From: Deltaproteobacteria bacterium
GTDB lineage: Bacteria > Myxococcota_A > UBA9160 > UBA6930
Length of the DNA: 48,751 nt
Assembly: GCA_002687015.1 (NCBI GenBank)
Contig: NYZB01000183.1
Span: 1-48,751, forward strand
Direction: 5' to 3'
A program made the position numbers and the translations under genes. Below the pieces are notes generated by a model. The model saw only the letters and a program-made list of their open reading frames with translations. It did no database searches and had not been told where the DNA came from. Below, piece by piece: positions 9,074-22,439 of this stretch (position 1 is its first letter; every line of letters starts with the position of its first letter).

Positions 9074-9934
9074 TCACCCGGGCGCCCTTTCGAAGCTCGC
9101 GAAGAGGGAGTCGGGCAGATAGAAGGGAATCTGGACGCGATCGAGGAGTCGTGGCGCAGCCAGCCGGCGGCTCCGCAGGAAGTACTGGCCAATGTACGAG
9201 ATCAGGTATCCAGCGGAGTGGTAGCGCCACGGGCGGTGCATCGAACGCATCAGGAGACCTCGCTCGGACGCAGCCCGCGCCAGGGTCCGGCGGGACCAGA
9301 ACGCGAGGTGATACCGGTTGTAGAGATGCCAACGCGAACCCATCAGTCTGCAAGGCCAGGTATCGACGTCGACGGTCGCCCCGAAGAGCCAGCCACCGGG
9401 AGAGAGCAAGCGCGCCGCGCTCTCGAGGAAGGCCCCCGGGTCGTCGAGGTGCTCGAGCACGTCGAAGGCCGTCACCACATCGAAGCGCCGCCCGGGATGG
9501 GCGGCCGCGAAGCGCTCGAGGTCGACGGGGTGGAACTCAGGGGACCCGGCCAGGAAATGCTCGAAGAGGGCAGTCGACGGCTCGACACCCTCCGCTTGGA
9601 CGCCGCGGGCCCTCAGGTAGCGCACCCACTTTCCGCTTCCAGCGCCAACGTCGAGCAGACGCACTCCCGCGAGCGGAAGGTGTCGCTCCATGCACTCGAA
9701 GGCGTAGCGGGAGTTGGCCTCGTCCTCCGGCATATCGCCGAAGTAGCTCAGATAGGTCGGATCGTATTCGTCCAGGGCATCGCAGAAGTTGGGATTCAGC
9801 TCGGGCACCGAGAACACGAAGCTGCAGCTCGCGCAGCGGAAATAGGGGACACCCTCCTTCTCGAAGAGCGGCTCCGCGCCCCCGGCCGCGCAGAGGCGGC
9901 AAGACGACCCATCGGACGCTTTCTCAACGGACAT
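9074..9934 (-). CDS. Class I SAM-dependent methyltransferase with zinc ribbon
   Basis: This 286-aa protein opens with a zinc-ribbon-like knuckle (CRLC ... CASC, residues about 12-36) followed by the SAM-binding motif LLDVGAGSGKWVRYL and by DVVTAFDVLEHLDDPGAFL, the usual post-motif II segment. The C-terminal part (YNRYHLAFWSRRTLARAA, YLISYIGQYFL) is typical of methyltransferases in O-antigen and exopolysaccharide clusters. The ATG at 9934 was chosen because the zinc ribbon follows at once; the open frame reaches 42 codons further but looks noncoding. It lies tail to tail with the GNAT and 191 bp downstream of a second zinc-ribbon methyltransferase of the same strand. The target is unknown, possibly a sugar. 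Confidence 0.82.
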   Translation of the reverse strand: MSVEKASDGSSCRLCAAGGAEPLFEKEGVPYFRCASCSFVFSVPELNPNFCDALDEYDPTYLSYFGDMPEDEANSRYAFECMERHLPLAGVRLLDVGAGSGKWVRYLRARGVQAEGVEPSTALFEHFLAGSPEFHPVDLERFAAAHPGRRFDVVTAFDVLEHLDDPGAFLESAARLLSPGGWLFGATVDVDTWPCRLMGSRWHLYNRYHLAFWSRRTLARAASERGLLMRSMHRPWRYHSAGYLISYIGQYFLRSRRLAAPRLLDRVQIPFYLPDSLFASFERAPG

Positions 9935-10080
9935 CGGAATTCCGCGACTGGACCGGTCTCCACACCCTGAGCGCTCCTGGAGTGAGTTCGCGCCCGACCT
10001 CCCCCGACTTGGAGTCGAGGGTAGGAGAACGCAGAGCCTCCGAGGAGGCTCCCGGCGCACACGGTATCAGATGGTGCATG

Positions 10081-10106
10081 GGACCCCGCATCACTGCGGT
10101 GGGTCC
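10081..10106 (-). terminator. Stem-loop after methyltransferase gene
   Basis: GGACCC CGCA TCAC TGCG GT GGGTCC forms a 6-bp plus 4-bp stem about 20 nt beyond the stop of the 10126-11001 gene. It has no T-run, so it is at best a weak or Rho-assisted terminator, or an RNA-processing structure before the next gene. Confidence 0.3.
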
Positions 10107-10125
10107 GAGCGACCGAAGGGCGCGC

Positions 10126-11001
10126 TCACTTCCACAGCAGGTAGGTCTTGGCGCCGGACCACGGCAGTAGCAGCCGCCCCGACGTGAGCCGCTCTACGAT
10201 CCGGGCGGTCCCTCCCAGGGTCTGGGCGCCCAGGCGTTCGACGAGATCCGAGGAGCGGCGGACGCGCCCGATGCGGGCCTCGAAGCGCTGGAAGCCCACG
10301 TCCCTTGCCAGTCGCCCGAGGCTGCGGGGTGAGAAGTCGTTGAGGTGCATCGGAGCCTGGAGGAGGGGACGACCGAGCAGCCGCGCCATCCCCATGAGAG
10401 GCGCGGCATGGGGCACGCGCACGATCGCCAGCCCCTCGTCGACGAGCAGCCGGTGCACCTCCTGGAGGAAGCCCCGCGGATCCGCGACGTGCTCGAGGAC
10501 GTAGAGAGCGACCACCGCGTCGAAGGCCTCGTCCTGGAGATCCACCTCCTCGAGCAGGCCCTCGAGGATGATCGCTCCGCTGCCCTGCCGCGCGATGCCC
10601 GCGGCCACGGGCGAGGGCTCCACCCCGGTCCCGTTCCAGCCGAGCGAGACCATCTCCGCGAGGAGGTGGCCGAAGGAGCAGCCCACGTCCAGGACGCGAC
10701 CTTCCAGGGCCTGGGCGAGCAGCAGGTCGCGGCACTCGTCGAAGATGCCCGCCATCTCGCCCCGCCAGGCATCCGGGGTCTCGTCGCCGTCGGGGTAGTA
10801 GTCCTCGTAGAGCCGCTTCAGCTGACCGGGTGAGGGGCGGGGATTCACGAACACGAAGCCGCAAGCGCTCGACGCGCACCGGACGATGCGAAACCCGTTG
10901 TCGAGCCCGATCTCGTTCTCCTCGCGGCCGCCGCACACGGCGCAGGCCACGCGCTCGCGATCGGAGCCCAGGTCGGCATCCAGGCGATAGTGACGGCTCA
11001 C
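10126..11001 (-). CDS. Class I SAM-dependent methyltransferase with zinc ribbon
   Basis: This 291-aa protein has the same layout as its neighbour at 9074-9934. Residues about 20-50 form a zinc ribbon (CAVC ... CASSACGFVFVNPRPS), a linker PGQLKRLYEDYYPDGDE follows, then the SAM site VLDVGCSFGHLLAEM, the acidic residue in GVEPSP, and VVALYVLEHVADPRGFL. The C-terminal HLNDFSPRSLGRLARDVGF is a common feature of sugar- or lipid-modifying methyltransferases of this class. The start is the ATG at 11001. It was perhaps a duplicate of the neighbouring methyltransferase, but divergence is large. With the deacetylase and GNAT it suggests a small surface-polysaccharide modification island. Confidence 0.82.
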   Translation of the reverse strand: MSRHYRLDADLGSDRERVACAVCGGREENEIGLDNGFRIVRCASSACGFVFVNPRPSPGQLKRLYEDYYPDGDETPDAWRGEMAGIFDECRDLLLAQALEGRVLDVGCSFGHLLAEMVSLGWNGTGVEPSPVAAGIARQGSGAIILEGLLEEVDLQDEAFDAVVALYVLEHVADPRGFLQEVHRLLVDEGLAIVRVPHAAPLMGMARLLGRPLLQAPMHLNDFSPRSLGRLARDVGFQRFEARIGRVRRSSDLVERLGAQTLGGTARIVERLTSGRLLLPWSGAKTYLLWK

Positions 11002-11095
11002 CCTCGTCGGCTCCCAGGGGCCAGGGGCTCGTGGGAGCGCGCCAGAGAGTCGTTCGCCGTCACCCTCATGATTCGGGTGGATAGCGACTCACCCG

Positions 11096-11173
11096 ATGGG
11101 AAGCACACCGGGAGCGCTCCTGCTCCTCGGCCTCGCTGCCGCGGGATTCTTCACGACGTCAAGACGGAGGTAG
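11096..11173 (+). pseudogene. Orphan PEP-CTERM-like sorting-signal remnant
   Basis: A 25-codon frame reads STPGALLLLGLAAAGFF, then TTSRRR, then TAG. This is the order of an exosortase sorting signal: a short Pro-containing motif, a hydrophobic helix, an Arg cluster and an immediate stop. In frame upstream there is only a TGA at 11069-11071 and the divergent gene at 11001, so no protein body remains. It is probably the 3' scrap of a deleted exported-protein gene. It overlaps the 3' end of the broken minus-strand gene by 15 bp. A chance match in GC-rich DNA remains possible. Confidence 0.35.
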
Positions 11174-11824
11174 CGCCCCGCTGGGCCGGCGACGCGCGCG
11201 AAGGACGAGACCCCCGTGCCAAAGTGCACCCATGGCCGTCAGCACGAGGAAGACCGGCGTGCGGACGCCGATCAGGCTGAAGGTCGTCCGGGTTGGCCAG
11301 GAATGACCCTGCTCGATGAACACGAACTTGAACCGGATCGCCGCGGCGGTCTGCGGATCCGAGAAGATCTAGAGGAAGTCCCGTCGGCTTCGGCAGCGGA
11401 CGAGTCGCAGCCGCTCCCAGACGGGCGCTCCCTGGTAGTCGATGAAGTTCACCCGGCCGGTCAACCCCGCGACCGGATGGCAGGCCCGCCGCAACAGCAA
11501 GAGCAGGGTCGGCCTCGAGTACTCCCGCTCGACCTCGCGGGGATCGGCATCCCTCGGAAATCCCTCGGGCAGGAGCGGTTCGGGGCGCGCGTTCTCCAGA
11601 TTGACCATGAAGAACTCACCACCATCGTCCCCCTCGGCGAAGGCACGAACCGCCTCCGGCACCTGGGTCCCCGCGAGGCCCTGCGCGAGCAGCCGGCTCT
11701 CGTAGACGGCGATCTCCTCGCTGGTGAGCGGCCCCCCCGAGTAGTCGTACCAGCCGAGGAACCCGGCAAAGACCGCGCCCAGAAAGAGCCAGAGCGTCCA
11801 CGCGCGGGACCGGTACGACATCAT
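11159..11824 (-). pseudogene. Two-TM DUF1330-like protein broken by in-frame TAG
   Basis: The frame from ATG 11824 (a second ATG at 11821) codes for an N-terminal membrane helix (TLWLFLGAVFAGFLGW), then EFFMVNLENARPE and a domain resembling the dimeric alpha-beta barrel of DUF1330/YciI-like proteins (GRVNFIDYQGAPVWERLRL, RCRSRRDFL). A TAG at 11371-11369 interrupts it. Directly after, in the same frame, coding continues for 69 codons: IFSDPQTAAAIRFKFVFIEQ..., then a second hydrophobic helix (TPVFLVLTAMGALWHGG), a basic tail and TGA at 11161-11159. A single change GAG to TAG would explain it (RRDFL-E-IFSDP). TAG is an ordinary stop elsewhere in this window, so recoding is unlikely. Either a recent nonsense mutation or a sequencing error. 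Confidence 0.75.
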
Positions 11825-11904
11825 CGGCGGGATGCAGGCCGGTGGGACATCCACACCATGGTGACGCGCGGCGAGCGGAGATCAAGAACCCGCCCGCTTG
11901 CTCT

Positions 11905-12525
11905 CTACCCCCCCGTCGATCTCTTCGAGTCGGCATCCTGCAGGCAGCGCGTGACGATGTTCTCGATGACCTCGTCGTCGTCCATTCCGACCAGGGCGTT
12001 GTCGGTGACGCTGGAGAGCAGGACCAGGGTGAGGGTGGCGATGCCGTGGGCCTCCCAGTCGGGGAGCTCGAACTCCTTGCGGAAGAGCTCGGCCAGGCGC
12101 TCGGCCCGTCCCTGGGGCGATTCCGCGTGGACGCTGAACACGACGCCACGGATCTCGGCGAGGTGGGAGCGCAGGAAGCAGCAGCAGGACCGGAGCACGT
12201 GGTCGAAGGCGCCGCCGCGGAGAGAGGCGAAGGTCTCGACCTGGAGGGCCCGACCGTCCACGATCCAGGCGATCCCACTGACGCAGGCCCGCACGACGGT
12301 GTTGCTGGAGCGCCCCGGGGTGAAGTGGTCCATCAGGTTCTTGAGAGCGTCGAGGAGCGCGTCGGCGAGAAGGCGGTCGCGCCCGGGCGCCAGGGTGGCG
12401 ACGTCGTGGTGGGCTTCGGTGGCCAGGTGCGCGACCCAGCTGAGCATCTCGTCGGGAGGCGATCCGAAGATGTCGGTCTCGCCGCCGGGGACGGACGCCG
12501 CGAACTCGGAGGGGGCCTCGGGCAC
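11905..12525 (-). CDS. Hypothetical protein, 206 aa
   Basis: I do not recognise the family. The product is a mostly helical soluble protein with no signal peptide. It has a Cys run (SCCCFLRSHL) near residue 115 and an acidic stretch (GMDDDEVIENIV) near the C-terminus. The start is GTG at 12525 with an AGGAG ribosome site 6 nt upstream, which supports a real gene. It is divergent from purL and lies 81 bp upstream of the broken gene on the same strand. It could be a regulator-like ligand-binding domain, but no DNA-binding motif is visible. Confidence 0.6.
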   Translation of the reverse strand: MPEAPSEFAASVPGGETDIFGSPPDEMLSWVAHLATEAHHDVATLAPGRDRLLADALLDALKNLMDHFTPGRSSNTVVRACVSGIAWIVDGRALQVETFASLRGGAFDHVLRSCCCFLRSHLAEIRGVVFSVHAESPQGRAERLAELFRKEFELPDWEAHGIATLTLVLLSSVTDNALVGMDDDEVIENIVTRCLQDADSKRSTGG

Positions 12526-12601
12526 AAGGACTCCTGGGTTGGAAGGACGCGCTGCCCAGGTATCGGGTGAGAGGGATCACGCCTTGATGTGTTTTCACCG
12601 C

Positions 12602-12635
12602 GCCCCGAGGGACCCAGCTACACCCCCCTCGGGGC
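12602..12635. repeat. Perfect 10-bp inverted repeat upstream of purL
   Basis: GCCCCGAGGG and CCCTCGGGGC are separated by 14 nt in the divergent region between the 206-aa gene and purL. It has no T-run and follows no gene end, so it is more likely an operator or a structured element than a terminator. It does not resemble the purine riboswitch. Confidence 0.4.
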
Positions 12636-12669
12636 AGAGGTGGCCCCGTGCGCTCTCGGGGCGAGTGCC

Positions 12670-12675
12670 TAGAAT
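12670..12675 (+). promoter_or_regulatory. Possible -10 element of purL
   Basis: TGCCTAGAATGCGG places TAGAAT 48 nt before the purL ATG, a normal distance for a sigma70-type promoter with a short leader. No convincing -35 box is seen at 16-18 bp. The element matches the recurrent (G/C)CTAG motif of the window. Confidence 0.4.
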
Positions 12676-12723
12676 GCGGACATCCCTCGAACCCCCCGTA
12701 CCATCGAGCTTTCGAGGAACCCG

Positions 12724-17999
<5,276 letters not shown>

Positions 18000-18010
18000 G
18001 GAAGCCCGGC

Positions 18011-18775
18011 GTGGCCCACGAGCGCGTTCGGCAGGAGTTCACGCGCCAGGCCCCCCACCTGGAGGCGGCCCCGGCCTTTCGGAGCTCTCCGGTGCTCGAC
18101 TGGCTGCGCAGCGCAGCCGCCGCCGGCCCGGGCGATCGTCTGCTCGATGCGGGCTGTGGGCCGGGCCTCGTCCTCGCGGCCCTCGCCGGCGACGTGCGGG
18201 AGGCCGTGGGCCTCGATCTCACGGAGGCGATGTTGCATCTCGCGGAGAGCAACTGCCGACAGGCGGGCCATGGGAACGTGCGGCTCGAATGCAGCCCGAT
18301 GGAAGAGCTGCCCTTCGACGACGCCAGCTTCGACGTCGTGGTCTCGCGGCTCACCCTGCATCACCTCGAGGATCCGGAGCGCGCGCTCGGCGAAATGGCC
18401 CGGGTCCTGCGGCCCGGGGGCCGCCTCGCCCTGGCGGATCTGGCCGCCAGCGAGGTCGCTGAGGAAGCCGCCCTCCACGACGCCCTCGAGACGATCCGGG
18501 ACCCGAGCCACGTGCGGGTGCTCCCCACCACGGCGGTCCGTACCGCGCTCGAGGCCGCGGGCTTCGCGGCGCTCGCGCGGGACCACCACGCCCAGCCCCG
18601 CGACTTCGACGAGTGGGCCGCGATCGTCGGTGATCCCGCCCGCACCGATCCGCTTCGCGTCCTGCTGCTGGCCCTGGCGAGAGCCGGGATCGGCGCGGGC
18701 ATCGAACTGCACGAGGAGGCGGGCCAACCCGCCTTCACCCATCACTGGCAGCTGTGGCGGGGTCGGCGCGCGTGA
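18011..18775 (+). CDS. Class I SAM-dependent methyltransferase (UbiE-like)
   Basis: This is a 254-aa methyltransferase of the UbiE/COQ5 fold. The SAM site is RLLDAGCGPGLVLAAL, the acidic ribose contact is in VGLDLTEAML, the next motif is MEELPFDDASFDVVVSRLTLHHL, and ARVLRPGGRLALADL completes the core. It is not certain to be UbiE itself: similar small proteins act on many substrates. The start is GTG 18011, 11 bp after the purB stop, so it probably belongs to the purine transcription unit without a known functional link. Confidence 0.85.
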   Translation: MAHERVRQEFTRQAPHLEAAPAFRSSPVLDWLRSAAAAGPGDRLLDAGCGPGLVLAALAGDVREAVGLDLTEAMLHLAESNCRQAGHGNVRLECSPMEELPFDDASFDVVVSRLTLHHLEDPERALGEMARVLRPGGRLALADLAASEVAEEAALHDALETIRDPSHVRVLPTTAVRTALEAAGFAALARDHHAQPRDFDEWAAIVGDPARTDPLRVLLLALARAGIGAGIELHEEAGQPAFTHHWQLWRGRRA

Positions 18776-18800
18776 AGAGCCACGCGCAGGGGGGAGCCTT

Positions 18801-19850
18801 GTGAACCAGCCCATTTCACACACCGAGGTCCGCGTCCAGACCGTGAGCCTGGTGATCCTGGCCGTGATCGCCGGCGCCGGGGCGCTGCACTGGCTACGGC
18901 CCGTGATGATCCCCTTCGTCCTCGCGCTCTTCATCGCGCTCGGTCTGGGCATGATGGCGGACGTGCTGGTCGCGCGCGCGCGGGTGCCACGCGGACTGGC
19001 CCTGCCCGTGACCGTGGTCGGCGGACTCCTGGCAATGGCGGGGCTCGGCGCCCTGATCTCCGCCTCGCTCGGGCAGCTCGCCGACAACGCGGGCGTCTAC
19101 GGCGACCAGCTGACCAAGCTCATCGAGCAGACCATCGCCTGGCTGCCGGGCCCCCTCCGGGAGATCGCCGAAGCGCAGAACCTGGCCGCCCTGGCGGACA
19201 TCCCGGTCTCGTCGATCACGGGCCTCCTGGGCCGCACCACGGGCGCCATCGCCAACCTGCTCTCCCAATCGCTGCTGGTCTTCATCTTCGTGATCTTCCT
19301 GGTGCTCGGCGGTGCCGAGGCCGCGGTGAGCGAGGGAACCTGGGGTGAGATCCAGGCCCGCGTGCAGAGCTACCTGCTCAGCAAGATCGTCGTCTCCGGC
19401 GTGACCGGCGTCCTCGTGGGCCTGACCCTGCTCATCCTGGACGTGCCCCTGGCGATGGTCTTCGGGCTCCTGGCCTTCTTGTTGAACTTCATCCCCAACA
19501 TCGGGTCGGCGATCGCGACCCTGCTCCCCCTGCCGGTGGTGCTCGTGGACCCGGAGATCTCGGCCCTGGTGGCCGTCCTGGCTCTCGCCATTCCCGGCGC
19601 CATCCAGACCGTGATGGGCAACGTCATCGAGCCGCGCATGATGGGCGACTCCCTGGATCTCCACCCGGTCGCGATCCTGATGAGCCTGATCTTCTGGGGC
19701 ATGCTGTGGGGCGTGGTCGGAATGCTGCTGGCGACGCCGATCACCGCCGTGCTGAAGATCTTCCTCGAGCGCTTCGAGGGCAGCCGACCCCTGGCGGAGC
19801 TGATGGCCGGACGGGCCGCGGCCCTTACGGGCGGGGAGTCGCCGGCGTGA
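18801..19850 (+). CDS. AI-2E transporter family permease
   Basis: This 349-aa integral membrane protein has the pattern of the PF01594 (AI-2E/PerM/YdiK) family: two N-terminal helices (VSLVILAVIAGAGALHWL, PFVLALFIALGLGMM), a soluble segment from about 90 to 140, then further helices. The diagnostic block FLLNFIPNIGSAIATLLPLPVVL and VIEPRMMGDSLDLHPVAILMSLIFWG are both present. Substrates in this family vary (AI-2 in a few, Na+/H+ exchange or unknown in others), so the role is open. The GTG at 18801 has a GGGGAG site upstream. Its last 26 bp overlap the end of the convergent AsmA-like gene. Confidence 0.9.
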   Translation: MNQPISHTEVRVQTVSLVILAVIAGAGALHWLRPVMIPFVLALFIALGLGMMADVLVARARVPRGLALPVTVVGGLLAMAGLGALISASLGQLADNAGVYGDQLTKLIEQTIAWLPGPLREIAEAQNLAALADIPVSSITGLLGRTTGAIANLLSQSLLVFIFVIFLVLGGAEAAVSEGTWGEIQARVQSYLLSKIVVSGVTGVLVGLTLLILDVPLAMVFGLLAFLLNFIPNIGSAIATLLPLPVVLVDPEISALVAVLALAIPGAIQTVMGNVIEPRMMGDSLDLHPVAILMSLIFWGMLWGVVGMLLATPITAVLKIFLERFEGSRPLAELMAGRAAALTGGESPA

Positions 19851-22284
19851 GGAGGCCGGTGAGGCCGGAGTACAGGGTGTTCAGGGTGGCCGGTGTCGCG
19901 GGCAGGACGATCACCTCGTAGTCGCTCCAGCTCCCGTGAATGCGCGCCACCAGCGGCAGCGCGAGCAGCTCGTTGGCCGTCCCCACCAGGCCCGGCACCA
20001 GACCCTCGCCCAGGTTCGAGGCCAGGTCGGGACCGAGGCGCGGATTCACCCTCATGTCCAGGCCCTCGAGCCCCACCTCACCCGTTCCGACCAGATGCAC
20101 GACGTCACCGTCGAGCCGGAACTCGTCGACGACGACCCGCCCTCCCTCGATGTCGTAGTCGCCGGTCATCTCGTCGAAGGAGATCAAGCCGAAGTCGGCG
20201 ACCCCGGAGCTCTCGGTCAGCGCGTCGAAGAAGCGGGTCCCGCCGGCCTGCCCGTCGCGGAGCGAGAAGCGCAGGCTTCCGTCCGGCGCAGCCAGCTCGC
20301 TCTCGCCCGGCCCGGCATTCCCCCTTGCGCTGCTCTCGAGCTCGAAGAGCCCTTCGAGAACCTGGTCCTCATTCGCACCGAGATTGGCCGCGATCGCTCC
20401 CAGGTCGAGCTGCTCGATCGCGACATCCCAACCGAGCTCGGTGCCGCCGCCCCGTCGCTCTCGCCAGGCCGACAGATCGACACGGCCGTCACCCCCCTGG
20501 AGATCCCGGAGCTCGATCCGGTCGTTTTCGCCGAGCTGGGCGCGCCCTCGCCCGCCGCGCAGCACCACATCCCGGATCCGGACGACGCCGATCTCGAGCT
20601 GCCCCTCGAAGGGCCGTGACGGCTCGGCCCCTTCGACGGGCTCTCCGGGCTCGGGCCCCGAAGGGGCCTCGGGCTCGGGAGTGCCTTCGGATGGCGTTTC
20701 CTCCCAGAGCCCCACCCACGGAGTGAGATCGAGGCGCGTCAGGTCGAGGTTCACCTCGACGGGCTCGCTCGCATCGCCAGGGAGGCTCGCCTCCACCCGA
20801 AACGCCCCGGGCTCGTCCGAGCCGTCTTCGAGCACAGCCGCAACGGTCAGCTCGCTCCCCTCGGCGTGTCCCGTCGCCGCAGGATGCAGCACGAGCCGGG
20901 GCTCCTCGGCTCCACCGCCCGCGAGGCGAAGGCGAAGCTCGCCGCCGAGCTCCCGGTTCTCGTCTTCGCTCTTCCAGCGGAGCTCGCCGTCCAGCGGGAG
21001 CCCTTCGACGGCCGAGCCGGGAGTGAGACCGGCAACCCGCAGCCAGGGCAGGAGATCCCAGTCCCGCGGTCGCAGGTCCAGCTCGGCATCGCCCGAGGCG
21101 TGGACCCGACCGGTCACGTCGAGCACACCCTCCGCTGCGCCCTCGACTTGCGCGGAGAGCTGCAGCCGATCGAGCATCATCTCCCGCGCCCCGGTCCTCC
21201 AACGCAGCTCGCCGTCCAGATCGAAGGCGTGCTCCTCCAGCCCGCCCTCTCGACCTGGAATCGAGAGACCCGCCAGGCGCAGCTGCGTCTCGAGGACGGG
21301 CTCCTCCCAGTCGCCGGCGAGGTGCACCCGCCCGTCGAGCTGCGCGCCCTCCGCAAGCCCGGCCCAGCGCGGGTTCGGAATCCAGCGACCCGTGTGTCCC
21401 AGACGCTCGGCCCGGACCTCGAGGTCGAGATCGAGCGCCGGGCGCAGCTCGCCCTGGGCGCCGATGCGCAAACGGCGCTCGGCGGCCTCCACGACCGTGA
21501 GCTCACCCTCCGCGAGGGAGATGCGACCGGTCTCCTCCGGACCGGTGCCACGACCCCGCAGCGCCAATCCAAGGGCCTCGTGGCCGCGAGCCTGGGAGCC
21601 CGCAACGTCGACGTCGAGCTCCAACGAGTAGCTGGCATCCTCCTCGGCGAGCTCGAGGTGGCCGGTCGCGCGCATCTCGAGCTCCGCGGCGCCCGCACCC
21701 GTTCGACGGAGCGGAAGGTCGAACTGGATCCGGCCCCGCTCCCCAGGCTCCCAGCCCTCGATCGTCGCCTCGAGGGGCCCGAGCCCGAGCGTGCTCTCCG
21801 GCGAGACGAAGTCGATCCGCACCTGGCTGAAGCGCGCCGAAGCGATCGCGGGCCACGGCCCGTCGAGGGAGAGCCCATCCGACTCTCCCGGGTCCTGCGC
21901 CCCTCCACCCTCCTGCGTCGCGGTCGTCTCGAAGCGGAGATCCGCACCCTCCACTTCCAGCGATTCCACGACGGGCGCCCAGGCACGCAGCGAGGCCCAG
22001 GGAAGCAGGCGCAGGGCGGCGGCCTCCACCGAGGCCCCCAGCCCACCCGACTCCACCTGCAGCCGGTTCACCTCCACGGAACCGAGCAGCGAGACTCGAC
22101 CCGACTCGGCAAGCCACAGACCGCCGAGGGAGCGGCTCGCGAGCGGCAGCCAGACCCGCTGGAAGGCCGCGTGGCTTCCCAGGGCCGCACCCACGGCCGC
22201 GAGCCCCACCGCGAGCACGGCGAGAGCGAGCAGGAGGCGGACCCCGCGGCGGGACCCGGAGCTGGGGGGAAGACCCTCGGACAC
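19825..22284 (-). CDS. AsmA-like/TamB-related envelope protein
   Basis: This 819-aa protein has one N-terminal membrane helix (LLLALAVLAVGLAAVGAALG, residues about 17-36) and a long periplasmic part rich in beta strands. Its C-terminal block (GDYDIEGGRVVVDEFRLDGDVVHLVGTGEVGLEGLDMRV, then PLVARIHGSWSDYEV) is characteristic of the AsmA-like C-terminal region, whose members act in phospholipid transport and outer-membrane upkeep. An acidic Pro/Glu linker (EETPSEGTPEPEAPSGPEP) sits near residue 540. The start is GTG 22284; a TAGACT hexamer ends 9 nt upstream. It overlaps the end of the convergent permease gene by 26 bp. Confidence 0.75.
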   Translation of the reverse strand: MSEGLPPSSGSRRGVRLLLALAVLAVGLAAVGAALGSHAAFQRVWLPLASRSLGGLWLAESGRVSLLGSVEVNRLQVESGGLGASVEAAALRLLPWASLRAWAPVVESLEVEGADLRFETTATQEGGGAQDPGESDGLSLDGPWPAIASARFSQVRIDFVSPESTLGLGPLEATIEGWEPGERGRIQFDLPLRRTGAGAAELEMRATGHLELAEEDASYSLELDVDVAGSQARGHEALGLALRGRGTGPEETGRISLAEGELTVVEAAERRLRIGAQGELRPALDLDLEVRAERLGHTGRWIPNPRWAGLAEGAQLDGRVHLAGDWEEPVLETQLRLAGLSIPGREGGLEEHAFDLDGELRWRTGAREMMLDRLQLSAQVEGAAEGVLDVTGRVHASGDAELDLRPRDWDLLPWLRVAGLTPGSAVEGLPLDGELRWKSEDENRELGGELRLRLAGGGAEEPRLVLHPAATGHAEGSELTVAAVLEDGSDEPGAFRVEASLPGDASEPVEVNLDLTRLDLTPWVGLWEETPSEGTPEPEAPSGPEPGEPVEGAEPSRPFEGQLEIGVVRIRDVVLRGGRGRAQLGENDRIELRDLQGGDGRVDLSAWRERRGGGTELGWDVAIEQLDLGAIAANLGANEDQVLEGLFELESSARGNAGPGESELAAPDGSLRFSLRDGQAGGTRFFDALTESSGVADFGLISFDEMTGDYDIEGGRVVVDEFRLDGDVVHLVGTGEVGLEGLDMRVNPRLGPDLASNLGEGLVPGLVGTANELLALPLVARIHGSWSDYEVIVLPATPATLNTLYSGLTGLLTPATPRP

Positions 22285-22293
22285 GGGCGGTCG

Positions 22294-22299
22294 AGTCTA
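22294..22299 (-). promoter_or_regulatory. Possible -10 element, short or no leader
   Basis: The minus strand reads GGCTAGACTCG just before the GTG of the AsmA-like gene, with 9 nt between the TAGACT hexamer and the start codon. No ribosome site is visible. It matches the recurrent motif. Confidence 0.4.
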
Positions 22300-22401
22300 G
22301 CCGACGAGCCCGCCGAAATCGGCGCGTCGGGGCCAGCCCCCGCTCGCATTCCATCGTCGCAGGGGTCCGCCGCCGCACAGCGAGGGGACTCCGCGGTCGG
22401 C

Positions 22402-22407
22402 TAGCAT
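22402..22407 (+). promoter_or_regulatory. Possible -10 element of the SDR gene
   Basis: TCGGCTAGCATCCC places TAGCAT 32 nt before the ATG at 22440, leaving room for the AGGAG ribosome site at 22429-22433. Confidence 0.35.
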
Positions 22408-22439
22408 CCCGGGCCTCGGCCCGCCTCCAGGAGTTCTTC

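Noticed and set aside
11369-11371. TAG as a sense codon (pyrrolysine or suppressor)
   Set aside because: Several neighbouring genes end in TAG with normal C-termini, and no special readthrough signal is visible.
12526-12723. Purine riboswitch before purL
   Set aside because: No three-way junction with the conserved loop bases; only a simple inverted repeat is seen.
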